Below are positions 50,394-62,879 of a DNA stretch of 64,000 nucleotides, one piece after another. The stretch comes from Thamnaconus septentrionalis (Eukaryota; Chordata; Actinopteri; Tetraodontiformes; Monacanthidae). Below the pieces are notes generated by a model. It was not told the DNA's origin and made no database searches. It was given only the letters and a program-made list of their open reading frames with translations. The translations under genes and the position numbers were made by a program. The DNA lies in the NCBI GenBank assembly GCA_009823395.1, contig CM020505.1:10814129-10878128 (forward strand). Direction: 5' to 3'. Within the stretch, counting starts at the first letter, position 1. Every line of letters starts with the position of its first letter.

Positions 50394-52709
50394 CCCTCAA
50401 CCCTGACAGAGGACAGCAGATGTGTCTTTCACAGCCTGGAGCCAGAGTGTACAACCAGCGACCAGTCCACAAACAATAGCCAGAACTTGACAAAGGTCGT
50501 TGCACGCAAACTGCAGCGGGGTCGACCAAACACCACTCGGTCACTTATGTAAACCAGAACCTCGGGTTCATTTAATGCTGCAGCGCAGCGGACCCAACGC
50601 CGAACACGGGTGCACGTTTCCATGAGCGTCTGGGCTCGTTAGGAAGTCGTTATAACGCCACTCGAGCTGCCGCCTGAGACCCGACGCAAAGCTGAAGTCA
50701 GGTTTTTTTGTTTTTTTTGACCTCCAGCTGAGCTAACAGTTGTCGGAGACGTGTGTTCAGTCCAATTAAAGCCGTAATGAAGACGGATCTGGGCAGTGTC
50801 AAATCTAAACCGAAGCTCGCTGGACGGTGAAAACTTCTCTGGAGATGTTTTGCACCTTTTGTCTGGGAGGAAGGAAACCAGCAACGCTTTCATAGCAACA
50901 TAACATCAAAAAAGTCAAGCTGTTCTAAAGGTTGCACATTTGGAAACTACACTGCAGTGCTGCATGCATCTCACACTTTTGACCTGCTGGTCTCTCACCT
51001 CCTCCTGGGGGGAATTTCCAGAGTGATAACGATGAGATACTGCAAAATGTTCAGCAACCACCAGCAGCTTGTTTCACTGATTTGTGCTTGCATGCCCAGC
51101 ACACTGGAGATTGCACTGCTAAAGGTTGGTGCCGTCCAGCCGTCCAGCCATCCAGCCTGGCATATCGGCTATAAATGGCAGCAGCATCACCACCGCTCGG
51201 GCTAAAAATATAAGACCTGGTTCCTTCCGTTTCCCTGTATTCTCAATTGTGTGAAAGTGTCGCTGAGAAAACCCCTGTAAGAAGAGATTTATGTCTGGGG
51301 TGGAAAAAAAACAAAGGCAAGTAATGCTCTCAGACCTGCAATACAGTTGCAAACTCTTGCAAAGCCAGGTTTGAAAAACCGCTCTCTCGGAAAAAATATC
51401 CGAAATTTCCCACAAACCCCCTGTGTGGGTGTGGTCGTAAAGTGCTTCCCTCTCTGAGGTATTGCATCACCGCTCGGGGCGCAAGACGATGGTCGCAACA
51501 CACTGTAAGACGGAGGAAATGCCTCATGTCGGCTGATTCATAAACACCTTGTGAGCAGACTGGCTGTGCGGCTGACTAACTGGCTGGCTGCTTCCTCAGA
51601 CTGGCCGGTGCTGGTTGTCACAGTAGAAGCGCCGCTGCCAAGTATCCGGAATCAGACTCGGCCTGGATGCCGTGGTGACTCAGTTGACGCCAACATCAGA
51701 TCATGACGCGGCCGCGGGTTTTTAATTGAGTCCCGTTCTTCTTCTTTGTGGGTGCCTGCCTGCGCTGGTCATACTACACACACACCGGCCCCCCTCTCAT
51801 TATCAGAGTGGGTCTTTATCGGGGGGCCCTTGTTTGATACAGTTGGAGTCGACGCATTACGAGCCGCACACAAAGAGTCAACAGTCATCTGCATATTCAA
51901 TAACTTCCGTAATTACATGGAGCAATTCATCAGATGGGATGTGATTGCAGGGGGGAAGTGGGATGGAGAGCGGCGGAGAGGCCTGATTCCTGGAGGACTG
52001 AAGTCTAATCACAAAACTAACATGATAATTGAAATCAAAATTGAAAAGGCTCGGCTCTCGGGGAGAGTGTGTCAGACGTGGAGAGCAGAGGTGCTGCTGA
52101 TGGGGGGCGGGGGTGTAGCGGAGGAAGCAGGGGAACCGAGGACGAGAAATGAGATTTGACGCAGCAGCCGACAATAACACTCATGAGAATGTAGTCAAAG
52201 TGTCGTATCGAGCTCCTCGGGAACAAAAAAAAAGAAAAGAAAAAAATTGTCTCCATAATCCAGCGAGGAGCAGACAACCACCCGCCGGGTCGTGTTGAAA
52301 CATTTCACAATAACATCTTGAAACATTTCGCGCTTCAAACACAAACTCATCAGTCATTCAATTCTCCTAATGTATTAGCCGCCTTGTCGCGGCGAATGTG
52401 ATTTAGCGCGCAGAGCTTCGTTCTCAATCTGTTCCTGATCTTCCTGAGAGGCAGCGTTCAACCACAACAATGTGATGATCACTTTCTTTTTTTTTTTTCT
52501 CAAACGCTTTAATCGTTAGAGGGACAATTTATTAAAATGTCGCCACGCACTCAGAAGTCAGAGGTCACTGTAACACTGCCACCACTGCTACCACCATCTC
52601 CTCTTTGATGTGTTGGATTCTGCTGCAGCATTTGGCCTTTTAAATTCCTGTTTTTTGGGGGGTTATTTTCACCAATGCCAATTTGAAATTGTATGTAGAT
52701 CGGTTACTA

Positions 52710-52795
52710 GATGGATAGATAGATAGATAGATAGATAGATGGATAGATGGATAGATGGATATATACTTTATTCTTCCCCAGGGGGAAAATTCAAA
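52710..52795 (-). mobile_element. Non-LTR retroelement 3' tail remnant with (ATCT/ATCC)n
   Basis: On the minus strand this reads GAATTTTCCCCCTGGGGAAG, then AATAAAGTAT, then about 13 units of ATCC/ATCT. In teleost genomes the arrangement AATTTCCCC..GGGG..AATAAAGT followed by (ATCT)n is a common non-LTR retroelement 3' end. The body would extend to the right (52800 onward) but nothing recognisable of a reverse transcriptase is present, so this is a short 5'-truncated copy. Confidence 0.6.
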
Positions 52796-55079
52796 TGAAT
52801 TGCCACATCACAGCAGACATAAAAGAAAATGCAACGTGATTCGCATTGTCTTCATGAACAGAAAAACATTTCTCTTTTATTCTGCCAACCACTTTTTTGC
52901 AGCGCAATCTTTGCCTAATTATGTATCCCAGATGCATCCAATCAGAGGAAGACGTGGTGCCGCCGAGGCCTTGCACTGAACAATGCTGTCCTCTGGTTCA
53001 CCTCGGAGGCTCCGTTATCTTCGCAACTGCTTGTCGCGGTTTCTCTTTTTTTTATTATTTTCTCCCCCTTCACTGCTGAACACAACCCAGAGGCAGAAAG
53101 TCCTCCCTCTCTCTCTCTCACTCTCTCCCCCTCTCTGCCTCTCGCTCCCTTTCTCCTGCCGCCACAGAACTCACATTCATCCTTCAATAACATTTAATTA
53201 GTGATGCCAAATTCATTAACCTGCGCCGGTGTTACGCCGCCCTCTGCCATAAATTAGCTAAATGTGAGCGGACGTATTGCAGCTGTAATAAGGGGACATA
53301 AAACTGCGGCGCTCCCTCCCTGCATCAGTGTAACTCAGCCTTATGGTAACACGACTTCCTGCTCCTCCTCCTCCTCCTCATCTTCTTCTTCTTTTTAAGA
53401 TATTTAGAGCTCATCTAATCAATCTCGGATCTAATCAAACTGGAATTTCTCCAATAATCATCAAAACTTTTTAAACGCTGATCAAACTACTCAACGTGAC
53501 AATCGCCTTAAAAGCACGCACCAGCGCTGACGCGACAAAATCAGTCAAAAAAATGAATCTGCCAGCAGGTGCGAGTGCGAGCCCAGTGCTCTAGAGTTTT
53601 CTGGAGTTTTGTTCGGCATAAAAATCGCACGCACGCCGAGGCGAAGCGACAGAAAGGCGGCACGGAAGCAGCTAGCTTAGCCCTGCAGCTAACTCTGCCC
53701 CCTGCGTTAAACCGTCTTTGTGTTCATCAGATCAGCAGATGGACTGTGTGTGTTATGGCTTTGGGGCTCGACGTCGCCGCCGCCCTCACAAAGAGATGCG
53801 TTGTTAGCGGCCTTTTCCGTTCGGGCCTTGCTCTTTTAAAAGCTTTTCAAGCGGCTAAACGTGGGGTTTTGTGTCATGTTTAGACAAATGGTGCGACCTT
53901 CACTGTCCTAGGATTACACATTGACCTTCCTGCACCGCTATCCCCCAGTGGTCTCGCCTAACAACTCGCACCAAAGAGCCTATTAGGCCTGAATCCCACC
54001 ACGTTGTTAAAGGAGTCTTGTCCTTTCAGAACACTCACTTAGACGCTTTCCTTTTTTTTTTTCCTCCTTCTTCTTCTTCTTCCCCAGTCGTAGGTGCAGA
54101 GCAACACAAGTTCATTGTTCCCTCTCAGATGGGAGTTTGAGTTACCGGGGTAACAGCTTGAATCCTCCGCTTCTTTGTTCACATTAGCGTTTTGTTTTTA
54201 AGTCACAGACAGGAAAACTACCTTTTAGCTAGCTGCCAACCTGTTTGGAGGGAGACAGCGCGATGAGCTAATCGAAACAAAAAGAAAATCACAAAATAGT
54301 GACGTAGCGGCGAGCGGCTCCTTCTTTCTCCCGGGGGCCACTTCCAGGAATAACAATAATGAGGCCATTATTGGGGACTGCGCTGTTAAAAGAAAAAAAA
54401 AGGGCTGCCATGCCACCAAAACAGAGGGCGTAATTGTTGCGGTGTTTTCCATACAATCAACAAGCCAGTGTCGATGACTTGAAACCCGGGGGAGGAAAGA
54501 CTGAGCTGGGTAACGATTGGTCGGCGCTGCCACGGAGATCTTGCACAGAGTGTCTACTGATGAGGACCTCGATAGACTACTGATTTACTTTGTTTGGGGG
54601 ACAAAGAAAGGGAGGAGGAGAAGAAAAAAGAGTCCTTTCTGCTTTTTTTTTTGTCTATCTCGCCCCTCAAACAGCCCCGGAGCGGCTTTAGAGAAGAACC
54701 ATTCTGGTGCTGAAAGGCCGGCGGTGACACAGGCTCATGTGAAGGGGGCCGCATAGTCGCAGGAGAGAACGGCTATTTATAACTCCTCTAAATTAAAAAA
54801 AAATTAAATTATATACCAGCAGATGTAAATGAAAAGTTGTTCTTTCTCGAGAGTGACGTGCTGGGTTTCTATGTCTATATATTCTAATCTATATTTATTC
54901 AAGTCAGTTGAGTCGGGAGCAATGCTTGCCAGCGGAGCCTCTGACTGGTCGAGAGAACTTCATTAGCTGATCAAACACCAGCAAAACCTCTGCAGAGCCA
55001 CGTTAGGGAGGGAAACAACTCGTGTTGTTTTTATAAAGTTCCACATCACAGCTTCCTGTGTGAGAGCCGAGCGTGTTCG

Positions 55080-55087
<8 letters not shown>

Positions 55088-55118
<31 letters not shown>
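55088..55118. repeat. (CA)15 microsatellite
   Basis: Pure CA run after a short CG-rich alternating stretch. Confidence 0.93.
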
Positions 55119-55122
<4 letters not shown>

Positions 55123-55396
55123 GGTGCAGCTACACCTATTAGCCCATCTCCATTGTGAGGGAGTGGAGGGCGAGCGAGGGAGAGAGGGAGACAGAGCTGG
55201 AGGGCAGGAAAATGCTAAGTGGGCCCCTTAGCCCAGTCAACCTTCAGTGGGTTTCATTTATCTTCATCTTGTTAGACTAAATTAATTAACAATCTCAATG
55301 TTACACACTTTCTCCTTTCATTACATCAAATAATGGCAGAGATGTAGCGGGAGGTCCTGCCCACTGGGAGCACACAGGGAGAGAAGAAGACTCCCC

Positions 55397-55399
<3 letters not shown>

Positions 55400-55457
<58 letters not shown>

Positions 55458-55570
55458 CCTCTCTCTCTCACTCCCTCTCTCTCTCTCTCTCTGTCTGTCT
55501 CTATTCAAATTGTGCTCACTCTGTCACTCTTTCCTTCCCCTTTTCTCTCTCCCTCTATCTCTCCCTTTCT

Positions 55571-55607
<37 letters not shown>
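55400..55607. repeat. Compound (TC)n/(CA)n microsatellite
   Basis: Pure CT from 55400 to 55452, imperfect CT-rich sequence to about 55570, then (CA)16 to 55607. Open frames here encode only Arg/Glu or Ser/Leu runs. Confidence 0.93.
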
Positions 55608-55611
<4 letters not shown>

Positions 55612-56266
55612 TCACATTTTATCAGTCTCTCCGACTGCACAAACAAAAACCTGTAAAATGCCCCCGTAAAACGCACGACACAAACTGATTTAGGACGGCG
55701 ATGCAGCGCTTTGACGCTACCGCGGCGCCGCCACTAGAAAGCGGACTATTAAAGATTTCCACATCCTGCGACATCACACGCGGCGGGGAAAAAAGGCAGG
55801 AAACGGGTTTGCTCGACGCGGAGTCGCACCTGCTTTGGAGACGGCGCGAGACGGGCACATAAAATCCACAGAGTTTGATGTGTTTTTTTCGACAATGGAT
55901 GTGCAGCGAGCGCCATTAAAGGGGCGGTTTGAGAATCTTTTTGACTCGGTCGTGCGTCACCGCGTGACTTAAAAGTGAACTGCTGAGTCATTGCAGTAAT
56001 GAGGCCGACGACTTTGATGGCATCAAATGACAGACAAAAACATCTGCGCATTGAAAGCGTCTTCCTGGCAGGTTAAAAAACAAAAATAACAAGTGGCGAT
56101 ATGTGATTGCTGCGTTGAGCCAATCCCGTTTGCACAACCTCTTTAAGCCCCTCCCACCACCGTCTCTCCACTTCACGCGTCTTATCCTCCACACTAAAAG
56201 GCCAAATCCTAAAGCCAAGTTTGTCTTTAATCTCGACCTGATTGTTGAGTGCTCAAATCTCTAGCC

Positions 56267-56269
<3 letters not shown>

Positions 56270-56354
<85 letters not shown>

Positions 56355-56372
56355 TGTGTGTGCGTGTGTGTG
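56270..56372. repeat. (GT)n microsatellite, about 50 units
   Basis: Pure GT from 56270 to 56350, then a variant with CG interruptions to 56372; the longest GT tract in the window. Confidence 0.96.
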
Positions 56373-57781
56373 AGGGGGAGACCTTTCTGCTGCCTGCTCG
56401 TCTTTAATTAAGAGAGACACTGACTCAAGGAACTGGATTAGCCGTCCAGTAATGTGTTCACTTTCACTCTCCTGCAGTCTTGAGAATAAAAGGAAAGGTC
56501 AAAGGTCGTGTTGTCTTCCTATCGCGGTGGATACTTGGAACAGAACGTCTCAAATATGGAAAGCACAGAATAAATGTGTTGGGTTTGCAGCACAGTCAGA
56601 AGTCGACCAACTAGTTTTGTTCTGAAAGTCAGAGCTGTCGCTTTCTGTTGATCATCAAAAAGTAAAAATTGTCAAGTTAGTTTCTTCTTATTCAGGATGA
56701 GATTTTCTTTCGTTTCTAGCTGTGTGTTACAAATTAAAAAAATACAATTATTAATTTGCCTGAGAGTCTACAATAATCATTTTCACTCCAATTCTAAATT
56801 GTTTATTTCTTTAAACGAGTATAATAATTTGTAACACTGGTGAGACTCTATTCAATTCCACAAGGACATTTTGACTATAGCCAAAGTAATGGTGTTAAAT
56901 TGTCCTTTAAGGAAAAAAAAAAGAAAAAAAGAAGCCCCCAACAGTTCTACGAAGGGGGTGGGTGGGGATTGGGGGGGGGGGGGGCGAGAGAAAAAGCTGT
57001 TAATTTAATCAAATAAGTGACCTTTTGAAAAAGAAATCAAAGAGGATTCATTAGCTTTAGTAAAGTTTGGCTGACAGCAGCTTTGAAAGGCAGATGCTGC
57101 TGCTGTGGCTTCTAATGAGGCGGCCCTAATTAGGGAGCAGCGCCGCAGTCTGCAGAAGGTGGCTGACTAGGAAAGGAGCCAATGGTAAATACACTCTCTT
57201 ATTTACTTGCCCTGCATGTAATGACAGCACACATTTTTAATTAGAAATACAGTGAGGGTAAAAAGATAGAAAAAAAAGTAAAAAATAATCAAAATAAATG
57301 TAGATCTTTCCGCTGGGCTGAATACAAACTGGGTGGGGAGTGGGGGGTGTGGGGGGGTAGACGATCACAAAATAGAACTGGCGGCAAGTGAGTGCGGCTC
57401 TCCTAAATATCCCTGAGTGGAGGTGTGGGAAAGGAGAGAGTGCGCTCAGACAAAAGCATGCAGTGTGAAGACACACAGGGTCCAAACTCCACGGCCTTTA
57501 TGCTACAAATGGGAGAGGAAGGGGGAAAAAAGAATTGAGAGGGAGTGGGGAGGGGGAGGGGGGTGCCGGTGTGGGTGGCGGTGGCGTTCGTGGAACTCAT
57601 CTGCATGTTTTTTTGTCGGTGCGTGGCGTCTGTTTTTTGTCCGAGCGGAGGTTATCAGGCTGAGCATGCAGCGCATGAAACACAATCATAACACACATCT
57701 TGGGCAAACATGTTACAATCCACGCTCGACACTGTTCAAATACACAGACACATACGCGCCCACAAACATGTGCACACTCGG

Positions 57782-57782
<1 letters not shown>

Positions 57783-57829
<47 letters not shown>
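57783..57829. repeat. (CA)23 microsatellite
   Basis: Pure CA run of 47 bases. Confidence 0.95.
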
Positions 57830-57831
<2 letters not shown>

Positions 57832-58571
57832 GGGACAAAGTCTAAAGCTAACAATGTGACAGAGAGCTTAACCCCTTTTAGCCCGCTGGCCCCGGCCTGT
57901 GATCCTGAGTGGCGACAATGGAAATGGAACTAACCTCAGTAAAAAGCTGCTACGAAGAAAGCCCTCCATGTCAGCGTGTAGGGTTCTGGCGGAGGGAAGA
58001 AAAAAAAAAAATCACAGAGAACCATTTTTTTAACTATGAAACGAGTGGTAATCAGGGAGCAGGAGAAGAAGGGAAGGAAAAAGAAAGGAAGGGAAAGAGG
58101 CAGAAAGGAAGAAAGAAAGACACATAAAACAGACATTTTTCCTCCTGTAATAAGGCACGTCTTTAATTAAGGCACAGATATGGCTACCCATCCTCTCTTT
58201 TTATGAACTGACATCATTAATTATACCTCTTTCCATCCAGGGAGTGGATTTGCATACAACATGGGTTTGCACAGAGGGCCTGATGATATGTTTGCATCAA
58301 ATAAACGCTGCCTACTGATCTCCATACGGTCTTTTTCCGCTGCCACGTGCGCGCGCGCACACACACACGCACGCATGTACATCCAGGCGCTGCAAAACCG
58401 CAGCTCCCGGCGCAGCCCCAGTCGGCTCAGAGTGGCCAGCGGTGGTCCAGCTGCAGCCCATGTGTGGCGAAGGCACTGCGGCTTCTGGGCGCCCGGCCGC
58501 AGGGGGGGACGCGGGCCGGGACTTACAGCGTCAATGAGGCAAAGGGATGTGGTCATGATGTCATCACTTAC

Positions 58572-58720
58572 AGGGGTCCAATCTTTGGCCGCAAGGAGCC
58601 TGCGTACGCTTGCTAGGAATCGCTTGGAACAGGTTTCCATTCGGTTTCCCTCTCGCTGCGTCGCAGAGTGTTTGGCTGACGAGCGGCAACGCAGTCGGAT
58701 CGAGTCGTACGAAAAAGCAG
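58572..58720 (-). other. Candidate non-coding 5' exon of sox6
   Basis: On the minus strand CCACTCATTGCAG|CTGC (acceptor-like, 58721) and ACCCCT|GTAAGTG (donor-like, 58571) frame 149 nt of CpG-containing, repeat-free sequence; a second donor-like CGCT|GTAAGTC lies 45 nt further at about 58527. GTAAGT is the best intron-side donor word, but both exon sides lack AG. Evidence is only the splice words and location upstream of the coding start. Confidence 0.2.
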
Positions 58721-60539
58721 CTGCAATGAGTGGAGCGAGCGAGTGGGACATTCGTCAAAGTTAGGATGTTTGTATGCCTCTCAGCCCTCACTGCTCCTCT
58801 TGTAGAGATCATCTGCAGCTGAAATAAGGGAGGGACCTCTTGTAAAACATTATTTTTGTTGGCACTTTAAGACAACAACGTTTTCATAACGCGCCGTGAT
58901 TTTATCCACTTTCGTAACTTTGTAATGAAGGGGTTTTTATAGTCAGCATGACAGAAGCGAAAGAAAGGCCGCTTGGATAAGAAATAAAAAATAAATACTC
59001 TCCCTGGAAGTTTGTTAGTTAAGACACTCGCATAAAAATGTCATCAGCGGCGACACAACAGGCGCACGGCATCTCCTCTGCCTTTGAACACCGCAGCTTT
59101 TTAGCGGCTCCGCTGTAATTTGGCATTTTCTGCCTTTGCGCTCACTGCCTATGAGACAAAGCCTGTGAGAAAATGGAAAGAATGAGCCCGGCCCAAGGAC
59201 ACTGTGCCTTTCAGTCTGGCCAGCACTTAGCGAGGCACTGGATGCTTCGGGCCCAGAGGGCCCAGCCGAGACTTTTCTCACAATGAGGTGTCTGGGGAGG
59301 CGGGAGTGGCACAGCTCCGGGGCCGCGGCGGCTCTGCTCTTTTCTCCACTCACTCAGCCCGCAGCAAATAATACCATCAACACGGCCGAGCACAGCCGAG
59401 CCAGTGACAACGTGAGAAAACAACCGTCAAACAGCGCAGAGCAGTTCAAGCGTGTCTCCTCACTTCTCCAAGTGCAAAAAGCACGCGGGGCCTGAGTCAG
59501 ACGCACACACGCAACACCAAACAATAACAGCGGCCGCTTTCAGAGGCTGCGCTGTGAAGTGCCGTTGTGCCGGAAAACACTAAAGTGAAGATTTAAAAAA
59601 CTATAGTAATGATATGGTTGAATATGAAGATGCTTTTCAGGAGGATACGGAGCAGCAGCTGCAGATCAGAATGTCTTTGTTTATCCGCTGCTCCTCCTGC
59701 GGGCTTGTTACAACGCTTAGATTTTTCTGTTTGCCTTTGTCGTCTTTATCGTCGGCCTTTCTTTTCTTTTTTTTCCCCCCTCCACGCAGCCCTGCTGCTT
59801 TCATCGTCTCCGTGCTTGCAATTCCTTTGCTGTGCCTTCGGTCTACAGTCTCCATTATAGTAAAAACAACAGAACTCAAAGTCAACGGGAATAAAGGTGC
59901 GGTCCGAGCCCGGCGAGCCAACCAGAACAACCGACTCGCGCTCCGTCTATTTGCACCCGACGGCGGCCGAACAGCAAGAGTTGATGAAGACGAGGACCAG
60001 GCGGCGATTCAAGGGCAGTTGCTGTCTGCTGGAGGAGCAGCAGGGACGGTAGCGCAGACATCAGTGAGTTGGCCCCGGACACTCCGAGCAGCGCGGCAGC
60101 CCCTTTCGAAGAACGAGCCCCTGCCAACAGCCGCCTCTCTCTGCCTAAAACCCAGTCTCCCACCATCTGCAACAAATGTGCTCCATTAAAGCAGGACCAT
60201 ATGGACAACAAGCTAGCTATTAACACAGCCTCGGCACATCCCCTTAACCTAGCCCAGATTTCAAACTTCCAGTCAAATTGACTGCTGATTTAATGCACCG
60301 CCAGCAGCCATGTGGGTCTTGGCACGAGGCGGCAGCAGCTCTCGGTCCTCCGTCATTAACAAGCTCGTGGAGGGAGAGAGAGAGAGAGAGAGGGAGTGGG
60401 AGAGAGAGAGAGGTGCACGGCAAGACACGGGAGCCCGACCAGCAGCCGCAGCGTCCCAGGTTTGCTCGCTGACTCTCTTAGACAAACCAGAGAAAAAAGG
60501 CGTTTGGAGGAGCAGAGCCAGGCTGAACTTGCTGGTGCA

Positions 60540-60790
60540 GAGTGGAAACAGGCCGGTGAGGCCGACCAGCCGACTACGGCTCACTTCTTCCAGGAGGAGG
60601 CACTCTCTGCTGCGTCCGTCCGGAGTGGCAGTGATTGGCTGAGAGGAGCTCCGGCTGCTCCCCCCCGCCCCCAGCTGGTCAACGAGGCCGCGCCGACGCC
60701 TCCCTGAGTCACACGGGGAGCCGCCCACTATTCCTAAAGCCACGCCCACCTCCCCCGTCACAAGCCCGCTCTGCTCTCTGACCCAGTGAC
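60540..60790 (-). promoter_or_regulatory. Candidate CpG-rich promoter of sox6 (GC boxes and CCAAT box)
   Basis: On the minus strand the order towards the coding exons is a GC/CACCC-type box (RC of CCACGCCCACC, 60740-60750), GGGCGG (60721-60726), a TGAGTCA AP-1-like site (60705-60711), GGGGGCGGGG (60663-60672) and AGCCAATCA (CCAAT box, 60634-60638). CpG is denser than in surrounding sequence and there is no TATA box. The strand and order suit a promoter for sox6, with initiation expected near 60560-60610, and GAAGAA|GTGAGC at 60585/60584 could serve as a donor. It is not shown to be a promoter; CpG-rich patches are frequent in this window. Confidence 0.35.
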
Positions 60791-60974
60791 AACAAACCAA
60801 ACACACACAGGCAAGAATAAACACATCAAATAAAATACAATGCCGTGGCTCAATTGGCCGATTCCAAAGTTCAGGATTCCTTTTTTTGTTGGTTCTGTTT
60901 TTACAGCGATTGGAAGCAAAGTTAAAATGAGGCCGATTATCCAATTTTAATGTTAATAATTGAGTGGACGTTTG

Positions 60975-61045
<71 letters not shown>

Positions 61046-61046
61046 G
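60975..61046. repeat. (GATA)18 tetranucleotide repeat
   Basis: Eighteen near-perfect GATA units. Unlike 52710-52795 it lacks an adjoining ACTTTATT..CCC tail, so it is scored as a plain microsatellite. Confidence 0.95.
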
Positions 61047-61433
61047 GCTGTCACTCTTTAAAAGCACATTGTGAATACAAAACTTTGCATCTCCGCCAGA
61101 GTCCCCATGGAAATCGGAGCGATAAGCTGAAGACGACGTGATGGCGCTCTAATTAAATGATCCTATCAGTTCTCCGAGTGCAGCTGCGGTGTAGAGGTGT
61201 GAAATGGCACTGCCGGTGGGGGGCGGGGCGGGGGAGGGTGGGGTCCTCAGGGGTGGTGGAAGAGGTGGAATCTGACCGAGCGGCAGCGACATCCCAGCAG
61301 GCGGCTCCTCCGAGCAGGGAGACACCTGGAGCAGCGCGACGCAGTGATGTCAGGCCGCTCAGAGGAGGAATGCTACCTGCACTAATTACCGCGCTGTCCC
61401 ACCCCAGGCCTGGACGCTGAACCCACACGCTGT

Positions 61434-61436
<3 letters not shown>

Positions 61437-61478
<42 letters not shown>
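61437..61478. repeat. (AC)21 microsatellite
   Basis: Pure AC run of 42 bases. Confidence 0.95.
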
Positions 61479-61480
<2 letters not shown>

Positions 61481-62337
61481 GACGTGCACCTCGGTTTGGG
61501 GGCTGCCAGATGAGGAGTGAATTAATTTGTGTGAGCCACTTCAACATTAAGAAGGTGTGTTGAAAGGTGTCTGCTCATGTTTCAAATTAAACGCACTGCT
61601 GGTCAGCATTAGCACCTCGCCACCCGTCGACAACTGACACTTAGGGGGCTGGGCGAGTGTGTGTGTGTGTGTGTGCGTGCGCGTGCGAGCGTGCGGGGTG
61701 GGTGGGGGGGGGGGGCATCCGCCGTTCACACTGGAATAATTAGAACATGTCAGGAAGAATTAATTTTCTCATTTTTCAAAAGGATACACAGAAATTACCA
61801 TGTTATTATATGACAGGGTCCCTGGGAGGATTGGATTAAATTTGATTTCTTGCGCAGCCCACACAACAAATTAAAGTCATAAATAAGATGGAAAGAAGCG
61901 GGGCACAGAGCATATGTTTATGGCAATGAGTGAAGCCAGGGGACCAGAAACAACTATCTTCATTTCATTTTATTTAAATCAGCCTGACACCGTGTGTCTG
62001 AATGACAGCGGTTGCTAATAGGTGGAGATTACAAGCTCCTTGATATTAGCGCAGATCAGACAAAATAATTTTTTTTTATTTATTTATTTATTTTTATAAA
62101 TGCACCGGAACGTGACGTGTGTGTGTGTGTGTGTGTGTTCCTGTACAAAATGGCCAGCGATGCTTCTAACTGTTCCATGCCAAGGTGCTTTTCTTTGAAA
62201 TGTCACGATCGGCGCGCACACACGCACACCTTGAGGCCCACCCGCCTGTTTGAACGCCGTAAAGAACCGAACATTTCATCCTGCCCAAAGCCAAACCCCA
62301 CTGATTTGGGAGTCAGCACAAAGTTAGCTGCATTTAG

Positions 62338-62338
<1 letters not shown>

Positions 62339-62387
<49 letters not shown>
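62339..62387. repeat. (TG)24 microsatellite
   Basis: Pure TG run, followed by an A-rich stretch at 62406-62432. Confidence 0.95.
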
Positions 62388-62395
<8 letters not shown>

Positions 62396-62879
62396 CAAAT
62401 CTTCTTAAAAAAAAAAAAAAACAGGAAAAAAAACACTTCCAAAATTGCTTCATATAAAACTTCCCATTTGTACTGACAATTTAATCATACCTTTAAAAAA
62501 AATGATAGCAGAAAAGGAAAAGATGACTTTGATGCGAGTGGAAATCAAAGGTATAAAACCCATCGACGTCGGCCTGATGCAGCTCGGACCGAGCCGGCGG
62601 CTCAACACTGCACATCCTCCGGCTCGTATTGTTCCACTTTAGCGGCGGCTCGCCTGGCAGGAGGATTTCCTCGTTGGAAACGGGCCGTCGTTAAGAGTCT
62701 AGCGCTCCCCTGGGCACCGCAAACTTTCAATAATTTGCGAATCAATTAACTGGCTGCTCTCAACGTTTCCACACCCGGTGGGAGTGGGGGGTGGGGGGGA
62801 CGGGACGATTCATCGCGTTTTGGGAGAAAAGTTCATGCTTGAACTCGTTAATTCATTCCACCGGACTTTTAGTTATGCA

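Noticed and set aside
58221..58751. 176-codon minus-strand frame
   Set aside because: No family match and an Ala/His/Arg-rich middle from alternating CG/CA; only the splice words within it were kept as a weak exon candidate.
60975..61046. (GATA)18 as a second retroelement 3' tail
   Set aside because: The adjoining sequence lacks the ACTTTATT..CCC..GGG tail seen at 52.7 kb.
60273..61067. 264-codon minus-strand open frame, the longest in the window
   Set aside because: It begins in the GATA repeat, passes through AG-rich and CpG-rich DNA, and has no recognisable family; its length is explained by repeats and GC-rich sequence. Better read as promoter or 5' UTR sequence.
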